Made by a program: the position numbers and the translations under genes. A stretch of DNA of 46,843 bases from Deltaproteobacteria bacterium (GTDB lineage Bacteria; Desulfobacterota; Syntrophia; Syntrophales; UBA2185), in contig VGTB01000005.1 of the NCBI GenBank assembly GCA_016874835.1, positions 1 to 46,843 of the forward strand. The letters are read 5' to 3'. Within the stretch, counting starts at the first letter, position 1. Each line of letters begins with the position of its first letter. Shown piece by piece: positions 8,232-18,126 of this stretch. Under the pieces are notes generated by a model. That model was not told the DNA's origin and ran no database searches. It saw nothing but the letters and a program-made list of their open reading frames with translations.

Positions 8232-9605
8232 ATGAGATCTTTCCTTGCTCGAATTTTACTTTTGTCATTACTTTATTCCTTTGCTGCGTCAACTCCTTTG
8301 CAGGCGGCTACAGAGCAGCGAGTCGCTTTAGTGATCGGCAATGGCAGTTATGCATCTTCACCATTGGCCAACCCTGTGCATGACGCCACCGATATGGCCA
8401 CCTCCCTCAAGCGTTTGGGTTTTAAAGTTACCTTAAAGAAAAATGCTCATTTGCAGGACATGGAAGAAGCGATCCGTGACTTCGGCGATAGCCTGAGGGG
8501 CGGGGTAGTCGGACTTTTCTTTTACGCGGGTCACGGCGTCCAGATCGCGGGGAAGAATTATCTTATCCCCATCGGTGCAAAGATCAAAAGGGAGACGGAC
8601 GTGAAGTATCAGGCCGTCGATGCGGAAATGATTCTCGACGAAATGGCAAACGCAGGGAACAGCATGAACATCGTTATCTTGGATGCCTGCCGGGACAACC
8701 CCTTCGGACGGAGTTTCCGAACTGCCTCTCGCGGGCTCGCCATTATATCCTCCGCACCAAAAGGCAGCTACATAACTTACTCGACAAGTCCGGGCAAGGT
8801 GGCCGCAGACGGCTCCGGAAGGAACAGTCCCTACACGAAGGCGCTGTTAACCCACATGGCCGTCCCCGGTCTTCCCATAGAAGAGGTATTCAAAAAAGTA
8901 CGTCAGGAACTGGGGAAAAAAACGAAAGGACAGCAGATCCCCTGGGAATTGTCTTCCCTGGAGGGCAATTTTTTCTTTACCCCGCCAAAGGGGCAAGGGA
9001 CAACGGCAAGAGTAAAAGTTGAGACTGAAAGTCCGGCAGCGGATTATGAAGCCGAGAGAACACGTTTAGAAGAGGAAAGAAAGAAGCTGGAGCAGGAGAA
9101 GGAATTGCTGGAGCAGAGGAAAGCTCTGGAGGAAGAGCAAAGGCGCCTGCAAGAGGAACGGAAAAGGATTGAAGAAGGGAAAAAGAAATTAGCCTATGTT
9201 CCGACGCAGGAGACAAGATTTATTCAACGTCTCAATGCAAGAGTAACGGAAATCAAATTTTTCGAGGGCGGTTACACCCCACCGGCCAAAGAACAGAGAG
9301 AATACAGACGCAATTTCCCGAAGAATGCAACCAGATACGTGAACTGGGAGGTGAATTTAGCATTTCCGGCACCGGGGCGACGCATCGATTTCAAAATTGA
9401 ACATATCTGGTTTGGACCACATGGAAACGAAATCTTCCGCGCCCATTGGGATTCTTACGTCCTTGCCGACTGGACCGGATCCTGGCACAACCACGGCTAC
9501 GGATGGAATAACGTATCTCCCAGCACCTGGCAAGCAGGCATGTATCGAGTGGATTTCTACGTCGATGGCGATAAAATCGCCAGCGAGAACTTCACCATTT
9601 ATTGA
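8232..9605 (+). CDS. Exported caspase-fold (peptidase C14) protein with coiled coil
   Basis: 457 residues. A signal peptide (residues 1-26, ending LQA) is followed by a caspase p20-like domain beginning RVALVIGNGSY, with His101 (FYAGHGVQ) and Cys153 (LDACRDNPF) as the predicted dyad, ending about residue 260. Then come a charged E/K/R-rich coiled coil (about 270-320) and a C-terminal beta-rich domain rich in Trp and aromatic residues (KIEHIWFGPHG, SWHNHGYGW). Bacterial members often prefer Arg/Lys, but specificity here is not known. ATG 8232 begins the signal peptide but lacks a clear ribosome site; ATG 8196 in frame is the alternative. It follows the CHAT gene on the same strand. Its stop overlaps the convergent tyrA stop by 7 bases. 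Confidence 0.88.
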   Translation: MRSFLARILLLSLLYSFAASTPLQAATEQRVALVIGNGSYASSPLANPVHDATDMATSLKRLGFKVTLKKNAHLQDMEEAIRDFGDSLRGGVVGLFFYAGHGVQIAGKNYLIPIGAKIKRETDVKYQAVDAEMILDEMANAGNSMNIVILDACRDNPFGRSFRTASRGLAIISSAPKGSYITYSTSPGKVAADGSGRNSPYTKALLTHMAVPGLPIEEVFKKVRQELGKKTKGQQIPWELSSLEGNFFFTPPKGQGTTARVKVETESPAADYEAERTRLEEERKKLEQEKELLEQRKALEEEQRRLQEERKRIEEGKKKLAYVPTQETRFIQRLNARVTEIKFFEGGYTPPAKEQREYRRNFPKNATRYVNWEVNLAFPAPGRRIDFKIEHIWFGPHGNEIFRAHWDSYVLADWTGSWHNHGYGWNNVSPSTWQAGMYRVDFYVDGDKIASENFTIY

Positions 9606-10378
9606 CATTGATGAAAAAGTGATTGTCTGCCTATAATCTCTGCCAACTTTGATGTATCAGCTCCATCAATAACATCTTTCAGTTCTGTGATTATCTTCCC
9701 ATACAGGTCGATTAAGTGACGGGCGTCCGGGTTCATCGTCACAATCTCGGCATACAGCCCGGGATTCCGACAGAAAACCCTCTCGAGAACCTCCATCTTC
9801 GTCCGGAAATTTGGTGTGGAAAATTGCAACAGTTCCGACATGTCCACACCGGTCCTGCTCAAAACCATCCCCATTGCGATCGTATTGAAGTGATTGAGTC
9901 CCTGGACGATCGCCATCATCCGGTCATGCTTTTCCGGCGTCGCTTCCACAATCGACGCCCCGTTTTTTCCGAGAATACCCTTAAGCCACGGAAGCCATCT
10001 GTTACCCCGGGCCGGGCAGAGGACAACATTTTGTCCCGCCATCGACTCAACATGGGGACCGAAGAGGGGATGACATCCGATTACCTCCGATACGGACGAT
10101 TCCAGCATGGCAGTTACCGGTTCCCGTTTCAGCGAAGTCAGATCCATAAGGAGAGCATTTTCACGCATATATGGCCCGACCGTATTTATTACGGTGCCGG
10201 TCACCCCGATGGGAACGCTTACGATAACCACCTGGCATGTTCCGGCCATTTCAGCGGCATTCATCCCGCTTTTCCTGCCGGATACATGAATAGTGTTCCC
10301 CTCCTTTTCAAAGAAACGGGCAAACCACCTTCCCATGCCTCCGGTACCGCCGATGATTCCAATATCAATTCCCATCAT
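9599..10378 (-). CDS. tyrA: Prephenate dehydrogenase (Tyr branch)
   Basis: 259 residues. It oxidatively decarboxylates prephenate to 4-hydroxyphenylpyruvate, the precursor of Tyr. The Rossmann nucleotide motif is GIIGGTGGMG near the N-terminus. The catalytic-region motif GCHPLFGP lies near residue 100, followed by a helical C-terminal dimerisation domain with the conserved stretch VQGLNHFNTIA. There is no chorismate mutase domain; that activity is on pheA in the same operon. There is no C-terminal ACT domain, so Tyr feedback may be weak and control may come from the operon's attenuator. The ATG overlaps the aroC stop as ATGA. Last gene of the aro operon. Confidence 0.9.
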   Translation of the reverse strand: MMGIDIGIIGGTGGMGRWFARFFEKEGNTIHVSGRKSGMNAAEMAGTCQVVIVSVPIGVTGTVINTVGPYMRENALLMDLTSLKREPVTAMLESSVSEVIGCHPLFGPHVESMAGQNVVLCPARGNRWLPWLKGILGKNGASIVEATPEKHDRMMAIVQGLNHFNTIAMGMVLSRTGVDMSELLQFSTPNFRTKMEVLERVFCRNPGLYAEIVTMNPDARHLIDLYGKIITELKDVIDGADTSKLAEIIGRQSLFHQCQ

Positions 10379-11451
10379 CCCCTCACCGCCTTCTGTCTCA
10401 ACACGTGATCCGCAAGGATTATGTTCACCATGGCCTCACACACGGGGACGATACGGGGGATTACCGATACGTCATGCCTTCCCCTGACGGAGATTTCCAC
10501 CGGTTCTCCCTGGACGTTCACGGTCTGCTGTGGTATCGCGATGGACGGTATGGGCTTACAGGCTACCCGTATGATGATCTCTTCGCCGGTTGTAATTCCT
10601 GCCAGTATCCCACCCGCGTGATTGCTCACAAAACCATCCGGCGTCATGGGATCGTTCGTCTGGGAGCCGGTCATTTCCGCAACTCCGAAACCGGTGCCTA
10701 TCTCCACTCCCTTCACTGTCCCTATGCTCATGAGGACCTTGGCAAGATCGGCATCCATTTTATCAAAGACAGGTTCTCCCAGACCTGGAGGACATCCCCT
10801 GACGATGATCTCGACAATCCCTCCGAGTGAGTCGCCACGTTGCTTTGCATCTCCCAGTTTCGCTTCCATTTTTTCTGCTGCATCAGGATCGGGACACAGC
10901 AAACGGTACTGTTGTATCTCATCGCGGGTGAGCTTTTTGATCGCACCGCCCTCCAGGCGTGCCACAACTCCTCCCAGTGCCTTCGTATAGGCAACGACCT
11001 CCATACCTTCACGGGATAAGATCCTGCCGGCAACTGCTCCGGCGGCAACACGGGCAGCAGTTTCCCGGCCTGAGGCACGCCCGCCGCCGCGGTAATCACG
11101 AATGCCATACTTTCTGAAATAGGTAAAATCACCATGGCCCGGCCTGAAAACGTCTTTAATATCTTCATAGGCACTGCTGTCCACATTGGTGTTCTGAATG
11201 ACCAGGGATATGGGAGTGCCTGTCGTCTTCCCCTGAAAAACTCCCGAGAGGATGGAAACAACATCTTCTTCCCCCCGGGAAGAACTCGATGCAAGTTGCC
11301 CCGGCCTTCTCCTGTCAAGGACTTCCTGAATATCCCGCTCCACCAGATCGATACCGGGGGGACATCCCTCGATTACAGCGCCGAGAGCAGGTCCGTGAGA
11401 TTCGCCCCAGGTGGTAACTTTAAAGAGTACTCCTATCGAACTTCCTGACAT
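10375..11451 (-). CDS. aroC: Chorismate synthase
   Basis: 358 residues, the usual length. It converts EPSP to chorismate using reduced FMN. Signatures: GVLFKVTTWGESHGPALGAV at the N-terminus, the RRRPGQ motif, RPGHGDFTYFRKYGIRDYRG, and RASGRETAARVAAGA. The C-terminal RHDVSVIPRIVPVCEAM is also typical. The start overlaps the end of aroK by 19 nt, and the stop overlaps tyrA by 4 nt, so translation is probably coupled. It is the final common step before the Phe/Tyr and Trp branches. Confidence 0.96.
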   Translation of the reverse strand: MSGSSIGVLFKVTTWGESHGPALGAVIEGCPPGIDLVERDIQEVLDRRRPGQLASSSSRGEEDVVSILSGVFQGKTTGTPISLVIQNTNVDSSAYEDIKDVFRPGHGDFTYFRKYGIRDYRGGGRASGRETAARVAAGAVAGRILSREGMEVVAYTKALGGVVARLEGGAIKKLTRDEIQQYRLLCPDPDAAEKMEAKLGDAKQRGDSLGGIVEIIVRGCPPGLGEPVFDKMDADLAKVLMSIGTVKGVEIGTGFGVAEMTGSQTNDPMTPDGFVSNHAGGILAGITTGEEIIIRVACKPIPSIAIPQQTVNVQGEPVEISVRGRHDVSVIPRIVPVCEAMVNIILADHVLRQKAVRG

Positions 11452-11993
11452 GTCATATCCTCCCCATCAACTTGCCCCGTTTCCTTTAAGAACCGGCATA
11501 TGGCAGCGACCGCTGCATCGACACCTGATTCTCCCGTGTTTACAGAGAAATCCGCGAGCCCGCGGTAGACCGGTATCCTCACCTCCAGCATATTTTCGGT
11601 TTCCCGCACAATATCGTCACAGGAAAACGACGGCCTTCGCTCGCCGCTGCTCATATCACCCTGAATTCTTTCCACGATAGTCTTCACATCGGCGTCCAAC
11701 CATATCAATACCCCGCACCGTTTCAGGATTTCCGCATTTCCCTTATCCATCACAGCTCCTCCGCCGGTTGCGATGACGCTTCTCTGCAGACCCTGGAGTT
11801 CACGAACGGTTCCTCTCTCCCTGTCGCGGAAACACTCCCATCCTTCCTGAGCGACCATTTCTCTGATCGATCTCCCAACGGCGGCCTCAATTATCTCATC
11901 AGTATCATAAAATGGCATCCCGAGTTTCTCCGCGAGCCTTTTCCCGATTGCCGATTTCCCGGTTCCCCGATACCCGATCAATATTATGTGCAC
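11433..11993 (-). CDS. aroK: Shikimate kinase
   Basis: 186 residues. It phosphorylates shikimate with ATP. The P-loop is GYRGTGKS near residues 7-14, the shikimate-binding Asp region is FYDTDEII, the second substrate motif is ATGGGAV, and the lid contains the ERRPSF segment. The length is at the upper end for the family owing to a C-terminal extension that overlaps aroC by 19 nt. A gap of 45 nt separates it from aroA upstream, the largest inside this operon. Confidence 0.93.
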   Translation of the reverse strand: MHIILIGYRGTGKSAIGKRLAEKLGMPFYDTDEIIEAAVGRSIREMVAQEGWECFRDRERGTVRELQGLQRSVIATGGGAVMDKGNAEILKRCGVLIWLDADVKTIVERIQGDMSSGERRPSFSCDDIVRETENMLEVRIPVYRGLADFSVNTGESGVDAAVAAICRFLKETGQVDGEDMTCQEVR

Positions 11994-12038
11994 TCGACCG
12001 TTTCTCCTCTTCCGATCTCGTTGTGTGCAGTCATGAAA

Positions 12039-13304
12039 TTATTTCTCATACAACTTCTTCAGTTCATCCCAGAAACCGGGAAAGGATTTGCGGACGCACT
12101 GCTCATTCTTTATCCTCATCCCCGGAACTGCGAGTCCCGCCACGGAGAAGCTCATGGCAATACGGTGATCGTTGTACGTTTCAATCTCCGCGCCGCGCGG
12201 TTTTCCCCCATCCACTGCAAGCCCGTCTTCCGTTGCCTTCGCCGCAATACCTATCCTGGTCAGTTCATTCACCATCGCAGCGATACGATCACTTTCCTTG
12301 AACCGAAGGTGAGCAACATTGGTAATCACCGTCAGGCCTTCCCTGAACGCCGCCAGCACCGCGAGCGTCGGCACCATGTCCGGCATATTTCCCATATCGA
12401 AAACCCTGTATCCTCCTCTGAGCGGTCCACCGACAACCTCGACCCATGATTCATCCCGCACCACGGAACAGCCAAGTTCCTCCAGGATGCGGAGAAGTCC
12501 AACATCTCCCTGCAGGCTGTCAGGATTGACATTCATAACCCGTACTCGCCCCCGGGTGAGAGCTGCGGCAAGAAAGAAATAGGAAGCACTGGAAACATCC
12601 CCCTCGATCCGGTACCTCCGCCCCGAGTAGCGCTGTCCGCATCTCACGTGAAAATGGTTCTCCTCTTCCCTGAACACTTCGACACCGAAGTCATCCATTA
12701 CCCTCAGGGTCATGTCAATATACGGTTCGGAAACTGTTTTCCCCTCAAGACGTATCCCGATATCTCCATGAGCATACGGCGCGCCGATCAGGAGGGATGA
12801 GACAAACTGGCTGCTTTCCACATCCCTGAACGTGACCACTCCGCCATTGATCCCCCCCGTATCGATTCTGAGGGGTGGATACCCTTTTCCTCCCTTGCTG
12901 TGTGAGGAAACTCCCAGTTCATGAAGTGCCGCCAGGAGTGGTTTCACCGGTCTCTCCCGGAGACGCCTGTCACCGTCAAGGGTGAACTCTCCCCTTCCCA
13001 GAGAAACCATGGTTGTGAGGAAACGTAACGCCGTCCCGTTATTCCCCAGGAATACCTTTTGTTGGGGATTACGAATCACACCCCCCGTTCCCGTAACAGT
13101 CACCTCATCATCAGAGATAAGAAGTTCGACGCCTAAGGAACGCAATCCTTCCATGAGGTAACAGGTATCTTCAGAAACTAACACATTACTCAGTACCGAC
13201 ATACCCTCTGCCAGTGAAGCGATGACGAGTGCCCTCTGGGTGTAACTTTTAGAGCCGGGAACCCTGACAGTGGCGTTCACATGGTCTACAGGTTTAATTT
13301 CCAT
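12039..13304 (-). CDS. aroA: EPSP synthase (3-phosphoshikimate 1-carboxyvinyltransferase)
   Basis: 421 residues. It joins shikimate-3-phosphate and phosphoenolpyruvate to form EPSP. The N-terminal PGSKSYTQRALVIASLAEG holds the catalytic Lys. GNNGTALRFLTT (about 86-97) differs from the common GNAGTAMRP in having Asn for Ala and Leu for Met, which puts it outside the best-known class I pattern. RLRERPVKPLL and the C-terminal FKESDRIAAMV and DHRIAMSF motifs are intact. The start overlaps the aroDE stop by 11 nt. Confidence 0.95.
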   Translation of the reverse strand: MEIKPVDHVNATVRVPGSKSYTQRALVIASLAEGMSVLSNVLVSEDTCYLMEGLRSLGVELLISDDEVTVTGTGGVIRNPQQKVFLGNNGTALRFLTTMVSLGRGEFTLDGDRRLRERPVKPLLAALHELGVSSHSKGGKGYPPLRIDTGGINGGVVTFRDVESSQFVSSLLIGAPYAHGDIGIRLEGKTVSEPYIDMTLRVMDDFGVEVFREEENHFHVRCGQRYSGRRYRIEGDVSSASYFFLAAALTRGRVRVMNVNPDSLQGDVGLLRILEELGCSVVRDESWVEVVGGPLRGGYRVFDMGNMPDMVPTLAVLAAFREGLTVITNVAHLRFKESDRIAAMVNELTRIGIAAKATEDGLAVDGGKPRGAEIETYNDHRIAMSFSVAGLAVPGMRIKNEQCVRKSFPGFWDELKKLYEK

Positions 13305-14910
13305 GTATCAGGTACTCCTCAACAACACTTTTCATAAATGGTCTCGGAGGCTCCAGTCCCGTCCAGAGTTTGATCTGCTCCGCTCCCTGATGGATAAACA
13401 TGTCGAGACCGGGTAGAACGGCACATCCCTCTTTCTGGGCATCTCTGAGCAGCTTTGTTTTAAGAGGGTTGTAGATCGCATCCATGACCCACCGGTAGTT
13501 GGACAGGACTGAACCATTTACAGGAGACTCATCTACATTCGGTATCATGCCCACGGGAGTTGTGTTTACCAGACAATCTGCCCTCACTTTCTCAATATCA
13601 CTCAAGGGGTGGAATGAGCACCCCCACTCCTGAGCCAGACCTTGACCCCTCTCGATATTTCTGCTCACGATTACCGGAATGCCTCCCGCTTTCAGAATAC
13701 CGAATATCGCTGCCCGGGCAGTACCTCCCGCACCGATAATGGCAAAACGCTTTCCTTTGATATCCATCTCATCTTCAAGGGATTGTACCAGGCCCATCCA
13801 ATCGGTGTTGTACCCTTTCAGCCGGCCGTTCTCATTGACGATCGTATTTACCGCCCTGATCTCCAGGGCATCAGCATCGATTTCATCCAGATGTGCCATG
13901 ACCGCTGTCTTGAACGGGATAGTGACGCTCACCCCGCTGATACCCATGCCTCTTATACCGCTGATTGCGGACACCAGGTCGTGGATACAGAAGGCCATGT
14001 ATCTTCCGTCAACATTCATTGCGGCCAGTGTAGCATTGTGCATCAGAGGTGAAAGACTTTGCGTCACGGGATTGCCGAACAGGGCAAACATCTTTGTGCG
14101 GGAAGAGACAGGCAATTGACTTTCCCCGAAACAGGTCCCGCTGGCAAGTTTCATGATACTCTTCATTTCTGAAACGGTAAACTGGCCTGGAGCGGATTCT
14201 GCACCCCGTGTGAGAGAAGCAAAATTGAGATAAGATCCCAGAAAAGGCGCCATGACTCTGCTTATTCGCCCCTGGTCTCCCATGCAGAAGGCAATGATCT
14301 CCTGACTCCTGCCCCTGGCATAGGCAATGAGGTTGAGAATCCTGAGATTATCCTCCGGTCTTACGGCAAAGGTCACGATTTTGACGATCCCCGCACCGGC
14401 CTGGACACACCGGTGGAATACTTTTTTTAACGCTTCCACAGACGGAGTCCTCTGATAATCGTGATGGGAAACTATCAGTGTCGTCCGTTTCCCAGTTTCC
14501 TCAATCAATGATACCAACTCCCGGCGCAAATATTCCGGCGTGTCCAGCTCTACATCTATATAATCAGCCCCCAGAATGACAGCCTCTTTCAACACTGCGA
14601 TTCTCTGTTGCTCACCCGATGCAGGTTCAGAATCTCTCATGACAAAGGGTGAGCAGAACGGATCTCTCCCCGGTCCGTTTTGCCGATCCGGCGGTTCAGA
14701 TGTTCCATCGGGAGAGAATCCCCTCATCCTGTTGGTAACCAGGATTTTCAAAGGAACTGGGGACGATTTACACCTTGTCACCAGTGAGTTCAGGTTTCCA
14801 TCACGGATCAAATCCATTCTCAACTCAACGACATCGGCGAAGGACAGGATTTTTTCAACCTGCCGCAAAGCCTCTGCCTGTGTCTGTGCTGTGACAGGGA
14901 TGCAAATCAT
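13294..14910 (-). CDS. aroDE: Bifunctional 3-dehydroquinate dehydratase (type I) / shikimate dehydrogenase
   Basis: 538 residues, a fusion of two consecutive shikimate-pathway enzymes. Residues about 1-250 are type I dehydroquinase: VELRMDLI, the general-base His in LIVSHHDY and the Schiff-base Lys in GIVKIVTFA. Residues about 270-538 are shikimate dehydrogenase: FALFGNPVTQSLSPLMHN, the catalytic Lys in SVTIPFKTAV, NTDWMG, and the NADP motif GAGGTARAA. A low-complexity insert lies in the first domain around residues 65-95 (SPDGTSEPPDRQNGPGRDPF). ATG 14910 is preferred over an upstream in-frame start because it begins the enzyme (MICIPVTAQ) and overlaps the pheA stop as ATGA. Confidence 0.94.
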   Translation of the reverse strand: MICIPVTAQTQAEALRQVEKILSFADVVELRMDLIRDGNLNSLVTRCKSSPVPLKILVTNRMRGFSPDGTSEPPDRQNGPGRDPFCSPFVMRDSEPASGEQQRIAVLKEAVILGADYIDVELDTPEYLRRELVSLIEETGKRTTLIVSHHDYQRTPSVEALKKVFHRCVQAGAGIVKIVTFAVRPEDNLRILNLIAYARGRSQEIIAFCMGDQGRISRVMAPFLGSYLNFASLTRGAESAPGQFTVSEMKSIMKLASGTCFGESQLPVSSRTKMFALFGNPVTQSLSPLMHNATLAAMNVDGRYMAFCIHDLVSAISGIRGMGISGVSVTIPFKTAVMAHLDEIDADALEIRAVNTIVNENGRLKGYNTDWMGLVQSLEDEMDIKGKRFAIIGAGGTARAAIFGILKAGGIPVIVSRNIERGQGLAQEWGCSFHPLSDIEKVRADCLVNTTPVGMIPNVDESPVNGSVLSNYRWVMDAIYNPLKTKLLRDAQKEGCAVLPGLDMFIHQGAEQIKLWTGLEPPRPFMKSVVEEYLIHGN

Positions 14911-15989
14911 AACACCTCTTCGCTCCTGGGGTATGAACCGAGAATATTGAGAAACGTGGTCTGCTTCGCCAGATCCTTCATACATGTCTTAATTTTCCTG
15001 TCTTCAATATGCCCCACAAAATCAACGAAAAAGAGATATTCCCATAATCTCTCCTTCACGGGATGAGATTCGATTTTCATCAGGTTTATCCGTCGCTCCG
15101 CAAATGGCCTCAGGGCATTGTAAAGAGCCCCCGGCGCGTGGGGTGTGCCGAAAAGGATCGATGTTTTATCCCTGCCCGTCTTCCCGCTTGCTCTCTCTCC
15201 GATCACCAGAAACCGCGTCGTGTTTGAGGGATTGTCCTCGATATCCTCCGCAATGATGTTCAATCCATAGGTCGCTGCGGCAAGACGGCTTCCTATAGCG
15301 GCACTACTGCCTTCTTTCCGGGCCACCCGGGCCGCGGCGGCGGTGCTCTCCACCTCAATGCACGGCACGCGGGGGAAATGGAAGTTCAACCATCCACGGC
15401 ACTGGGCAAGGGCCTGGGGATGGGAATAAATACTCGAGATACCGTCCATCCGGTTTTGGAGGGAAAGCAGGCAATGACTGATCTTGAGGAAGATCTCCGC
15501 CTGAATCTTCAGAGGTGTGGACAGCAGACGATCGAGGGTTACATTTATCGAGCCTTCGAGAGAATTTTCTACGGGTACAACTCCCCATTGCACGTTACCC
15601 TTTTCAACCTCATCAAAAACGCTGTAAATCGATCTCTGAGGGATGAGGTGGGTACTCGACCCGAAATGAGATTGAGCGGCCAGGTGGCTGAAGGATGCTT
15701 CCGGTCCCAGATAGGTGACTGTGACGGGTTTTTGCAGCGCCCGGGAAACGGAGATTATCTCTCTGAAGATTTTCTTCAGATATCTGTCCGGCAGTGCACC
15801 GCCATTTACCTTTTTCAGGTAGTCAAATATTTTAGCTTCCTGAGACGCATCATACACATCCAACCCCTGCTCTGCTTTAATCTTTCCGATTGTAACGGAT
15901 ATCCGGGCTCTCTCATCAAGGAGTCTTACAATCTTTCGGTCAGTTTGTTTGAGTTTATCCCGGAGGTCTTCAAGTGATGGTAACGTCAT
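14907..15989 (-). CDS. pheA: Chorismate mutase / prephenate dehydratase (P-protein)
   Basis: 360 residues with three domains. An AroQ-type chorismate mutase spans about 1-90 (LRDKLKQTDRKIVRLLDERA, IGKIKAEQG). Prephenate dehydratase spans about 92-275 (YLGPEASFSHLAA, VVPVENSLEGSI, and the TRF motif in NTTRFLVIGE). A C-terminal ACT domain (about 280-355) has ESHP where the Phe-binding ESRP motif is usual, so Phe feedback is likely but with one changed residue. It makes phenylpyruvate for Phe and supplies prephenate to tyrA. The start overlaps the aroB stop by 4 nt. Confidence 0.95.
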   Translation of the reverse strand: MTLPSLEDLRDKLKQTDRKIVRLLDERARISVTIGKIKAEQGLDVYDASQEAKIFDYLKKVNGGALPDRYLKKIFREIISVSRALQKPVTVTYLGPEASFSHLAAQSHFGSSTHLIPQRSIYSVFDEVEKGNVQWGVVPVENSLEGSINVTLDRLLSTPLKIQAEIFLKISHCLLSLQNRMDGISSIYSHPQALAQCRGWLNFHFPRVPCIEVESTAAAARVARKEGSSAAIGSRLAAATYGLNIIAEDIEDNPSNTTRFLVIGERASGKTGRDKTSILFGTPHAPGALYNALRPFAERRINLMKIESHPVKERLWEYLFFVDFVGHIEDRKIKTCMKDLAKQTTFLNILGSYPRSEEVL

Positions 15990-17080
15990 TTTTTCAATCC
16001 CTCTATAGTTTCGCGGAGAACCCCCTCTGGTACCCCGCCGTTGATGAACGGCATTCCCATTTTTTTCAGCAAAACGAAATGAATGGTACTGCCCTCTTTC
16101 TTCTTGTCCATTCTCAACCGGGAGAGAATCCCCTCCGTCGCAACCGACCGGGGTATATGGAGAGGGAGACCGGCCCGTCTCATCAATCGCTCAAGCCTCA
16201 TGCGATCCTCTCCGGGGAAATTGTACAACCTTTCCGATATCGTCACTGCCGCAACCATTCCGACTGATACGGCATTCCCATGGGAAATCCCGTATGCCGA
16301 TTCTGCCTCGATGGCATGCCCTATGGTATGCCCGAAGTTGAGAACGCGACGGAGTCCCTGTTCCTTTTCATCAATTTCAACGATCCCTTTCTTTATCCGG
16401 CACGCACTTTCAACAATCCTCTCCAGAGCATTCCGATCCCGTCGCCTGATCGTCTCCAGGTTGTCTTCCAGAAAGGAAAAAAGTCCCGTGTCATCAATAA
16501 CGCCATACTTTACAACTTCCACCAATCCGTTATTGAATTCCGTCTCCGGCAGAGTATCCAGGAGTTTCAGGTCAATGTACACACCTCTTGGCTGGTAAAA
16601 AGCACCCAGGAGATTTTTCCCTTCCGGGAGATCAACGGCGGTTTTTCCCCCTATACTGCTGTCAACCTGTGCCATGAGGGTAGTGGGAATCTGGACATAG
16701 GGAAGCGACCTCATGAACACAGAAGCAATGAATCCTGCCATATCGCCGACCACACCACCTCCCAGGGCAAGAATGACAGAACTTCTGTCCGTACCCACAC
16801 GCAACAATTCTCTCACGAGAGCAAGCATTACCTCTATATTCTTGGATTCTTCTCCCGCCGGGAATGTTACTGCATCTACCTTCACACCCGCTTTTCTCAT
16901 TTTTTCCGCAAGCACCTCTCCATAGAGAAGAGATACATTGGAATCCGAGATGATGACGTAATGGGAAGCCGGTTGATTCTTCGCAATCATCATCACGAAT
17001 CGATCAAGGACATCGTAGCCGATGCATATTTCGTATGAACCCGATACTTTCCTATCAAGATTAACCTTCATCTTCTTCAT
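15986..17080 (-). CDS. aroB: 3-Dehydroquinate synthase
   Basis: 364 residues, typical length. It cyclises DAHP to 3-dehydroquinate using NAD and a divalent metal. Motifs: FPAGEESKN, the NAD-binding [39 protein letters not shown], and the metal ligands in [11 protein letters not shown] and [15 protein letters not shown] overlaps join it to aroF upstream and pheA downstream. Confidence 0.96.
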   Translation of the reverse strand: MKKMKVNLDRKVSGSYEICIGYDVLDRFVMMIAKNQPASHYVIISDSNVSLLYGEVLAEKMRKAGVKVDAVTFPAGEESKNIEVMLALVRELLRVGTDRSSVILALGGGVVGDMAGFIASVFMRSLPYVQIPTTLMAQVDSSIGGKTAVDLPEGKNLLGAFYQPRGVYIDLKLLDTLPETEFNNGLVEVVKYGVIDDTGLFSFLEDNLETIRRRDRNALERIVESACRIKKGIVEIDEKEQGLRRVLNFGHTIGHAIEAESAYGISHGNAVSVGMVAAVTISERLYNFPGEDRMRLERLMRRAGLPLHIPRSVATEGILSRLRMDKKKEGSTIHFVLLKKMGMPFINGGVPEGVLRETIEGLKK

Positions 17081-18105
17081 TGCCGCACCTGCGAACTCTT
17101 TTTCATGACCCCCTCTATGCTCCTTATCTCTTCCATGAGCTGGTAAAATTTTTCCGGTTTGAGGGATTGATTGCCGTCGGATACGGCCTTCTCTGGTTCG
17201 GGATGTACCTCCACAAGGATACCATCCGCTCCCACTGCCGCAGCAGCCCTGCTCAGAGGGATCACATACCTCCAGTTTCCCGCAGCATGACTCGGATCGA
17301 CAATCACGGGTAAGTGTGTCAGTTCTTTCAGAACCGGAACCGCGCTGATATCAAGGGTATTCCGTGTTGCCGTCTCAAAGGTCCTGATGCCCCTCTCGCA
17401 GAGGATAACCTGATCATTGCCTGAAGACAGGACATATTCCGCAGACATGAGCAGTTCCTCAATGGTAGTCATCATACCCCGCTTCAACAAAACGGGCTTT
17501 TTCGACTGGCCTACCTGCTTCAAAAGCGGGAAGTTCTGAACGTTTCTCGCCCCGATCTGGAGAATATCCGCATATGTCTCGACCAGATCAACGTCAACGG
17601 GATTCATCACCTCAGTAACGACAGGAAGCCCTGTCCTCTCCCGTGCTTTTGCCAGCAATTTAAGGCCCTCTTCTTCCATACCCTGAAAGCTGTACGGGGA
17701 TGTCCTCGGCTTGAATGCGCCGCCCCTGAGAATATGGGCGCCGCCCTTCTTCACCGTGTACGCAATCTCCATCATCTGCTCCTCGCTCTCTACGGAACAG
17801 GGACCCGCCATAACCACAAATCGGGGGCCACCGATCTTAACATCTCCCACCTCGATCATTGTATTTCCTTCCTTGGACTCTCGGCTCGCCAGTTTATACG
17901 GTTTCAAAATCGGGACGATTTTTTCCACACCGGAAAGCGATTCCGCAAACTTCAGATATGCCTTCCCGCGCTCATCACCCACGGCGCCTATGATTGTCCT
18001 CTCAACTCCCCGGGACGGATGGGCTTTGTATCCCACTGACTCGATCCACTGAATAACGTTCTCGATCTGGGACTCCGTTGCACTTTTTTTCATTACGATA
18101 ATCAC
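17077..18105 (-). CDS. aroF: DAHP synthase, N-terminal regulatory-domain type
   Basis: 342 residues from GTG 18105. It condenses phosphoenolpyruvate and erythrose-4-phosphate, the entry step of the pathway. Residues about 1-65 form a ferredoxin-like regulatory domain as in Thermotoga-type DAHP synthase; the catalytic barrel follows with [42 protein letters not shown] and [13 protein letters not shown] 18105 is chosen because AGGAGGG lies 6-7 nt upstream and the protein starts as relatives do (VIIVMKKS); ATG 18126 would precede that site. It is the first gene of the aro operon, directly downstream of a two-terminator attenuator and an aromatic leader peptide. Confidence 0.95.
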   Translation of the reverse strand: MIIVMKKSATESQIENVIQWIESVGYKAHPSRGVERTIIGAVGDERGKAYLKFAESLSGVEKIVPILKPYKLASRESKEGNTMIEVGDVKIGGPRFVVMAGPCSVESEEQMMEIAYTVKKGGAHILRGGAFKPRTSPYSFQGMEEEGLKLLAKARERTGLPVVTEVMNPVDVDLVETYADILQIGARNVQNFPLLKQVGQSKKPVLLKRGMMTTIEELLMSAEYVLSSGNDQVILCERGIRTFETATRNTLDISAVPVLKELTHLPVIVDPSHAAGNWRYVIPLSRAAAAVGADGILVEVHPEPEKAVSDGNQSLKPEKFYQLMEEIRSIEGVMKKSSQVRQ

Positions 18106-18126
18106 GATATTTCCCTCCTCACACAT

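Noticed and set aside
9716-10408. A 230-codon plus-strand ORF opposite tyrA
   Set aside because: It is the opposite-strand shadow of tyrA, with composition unlike a real protein.
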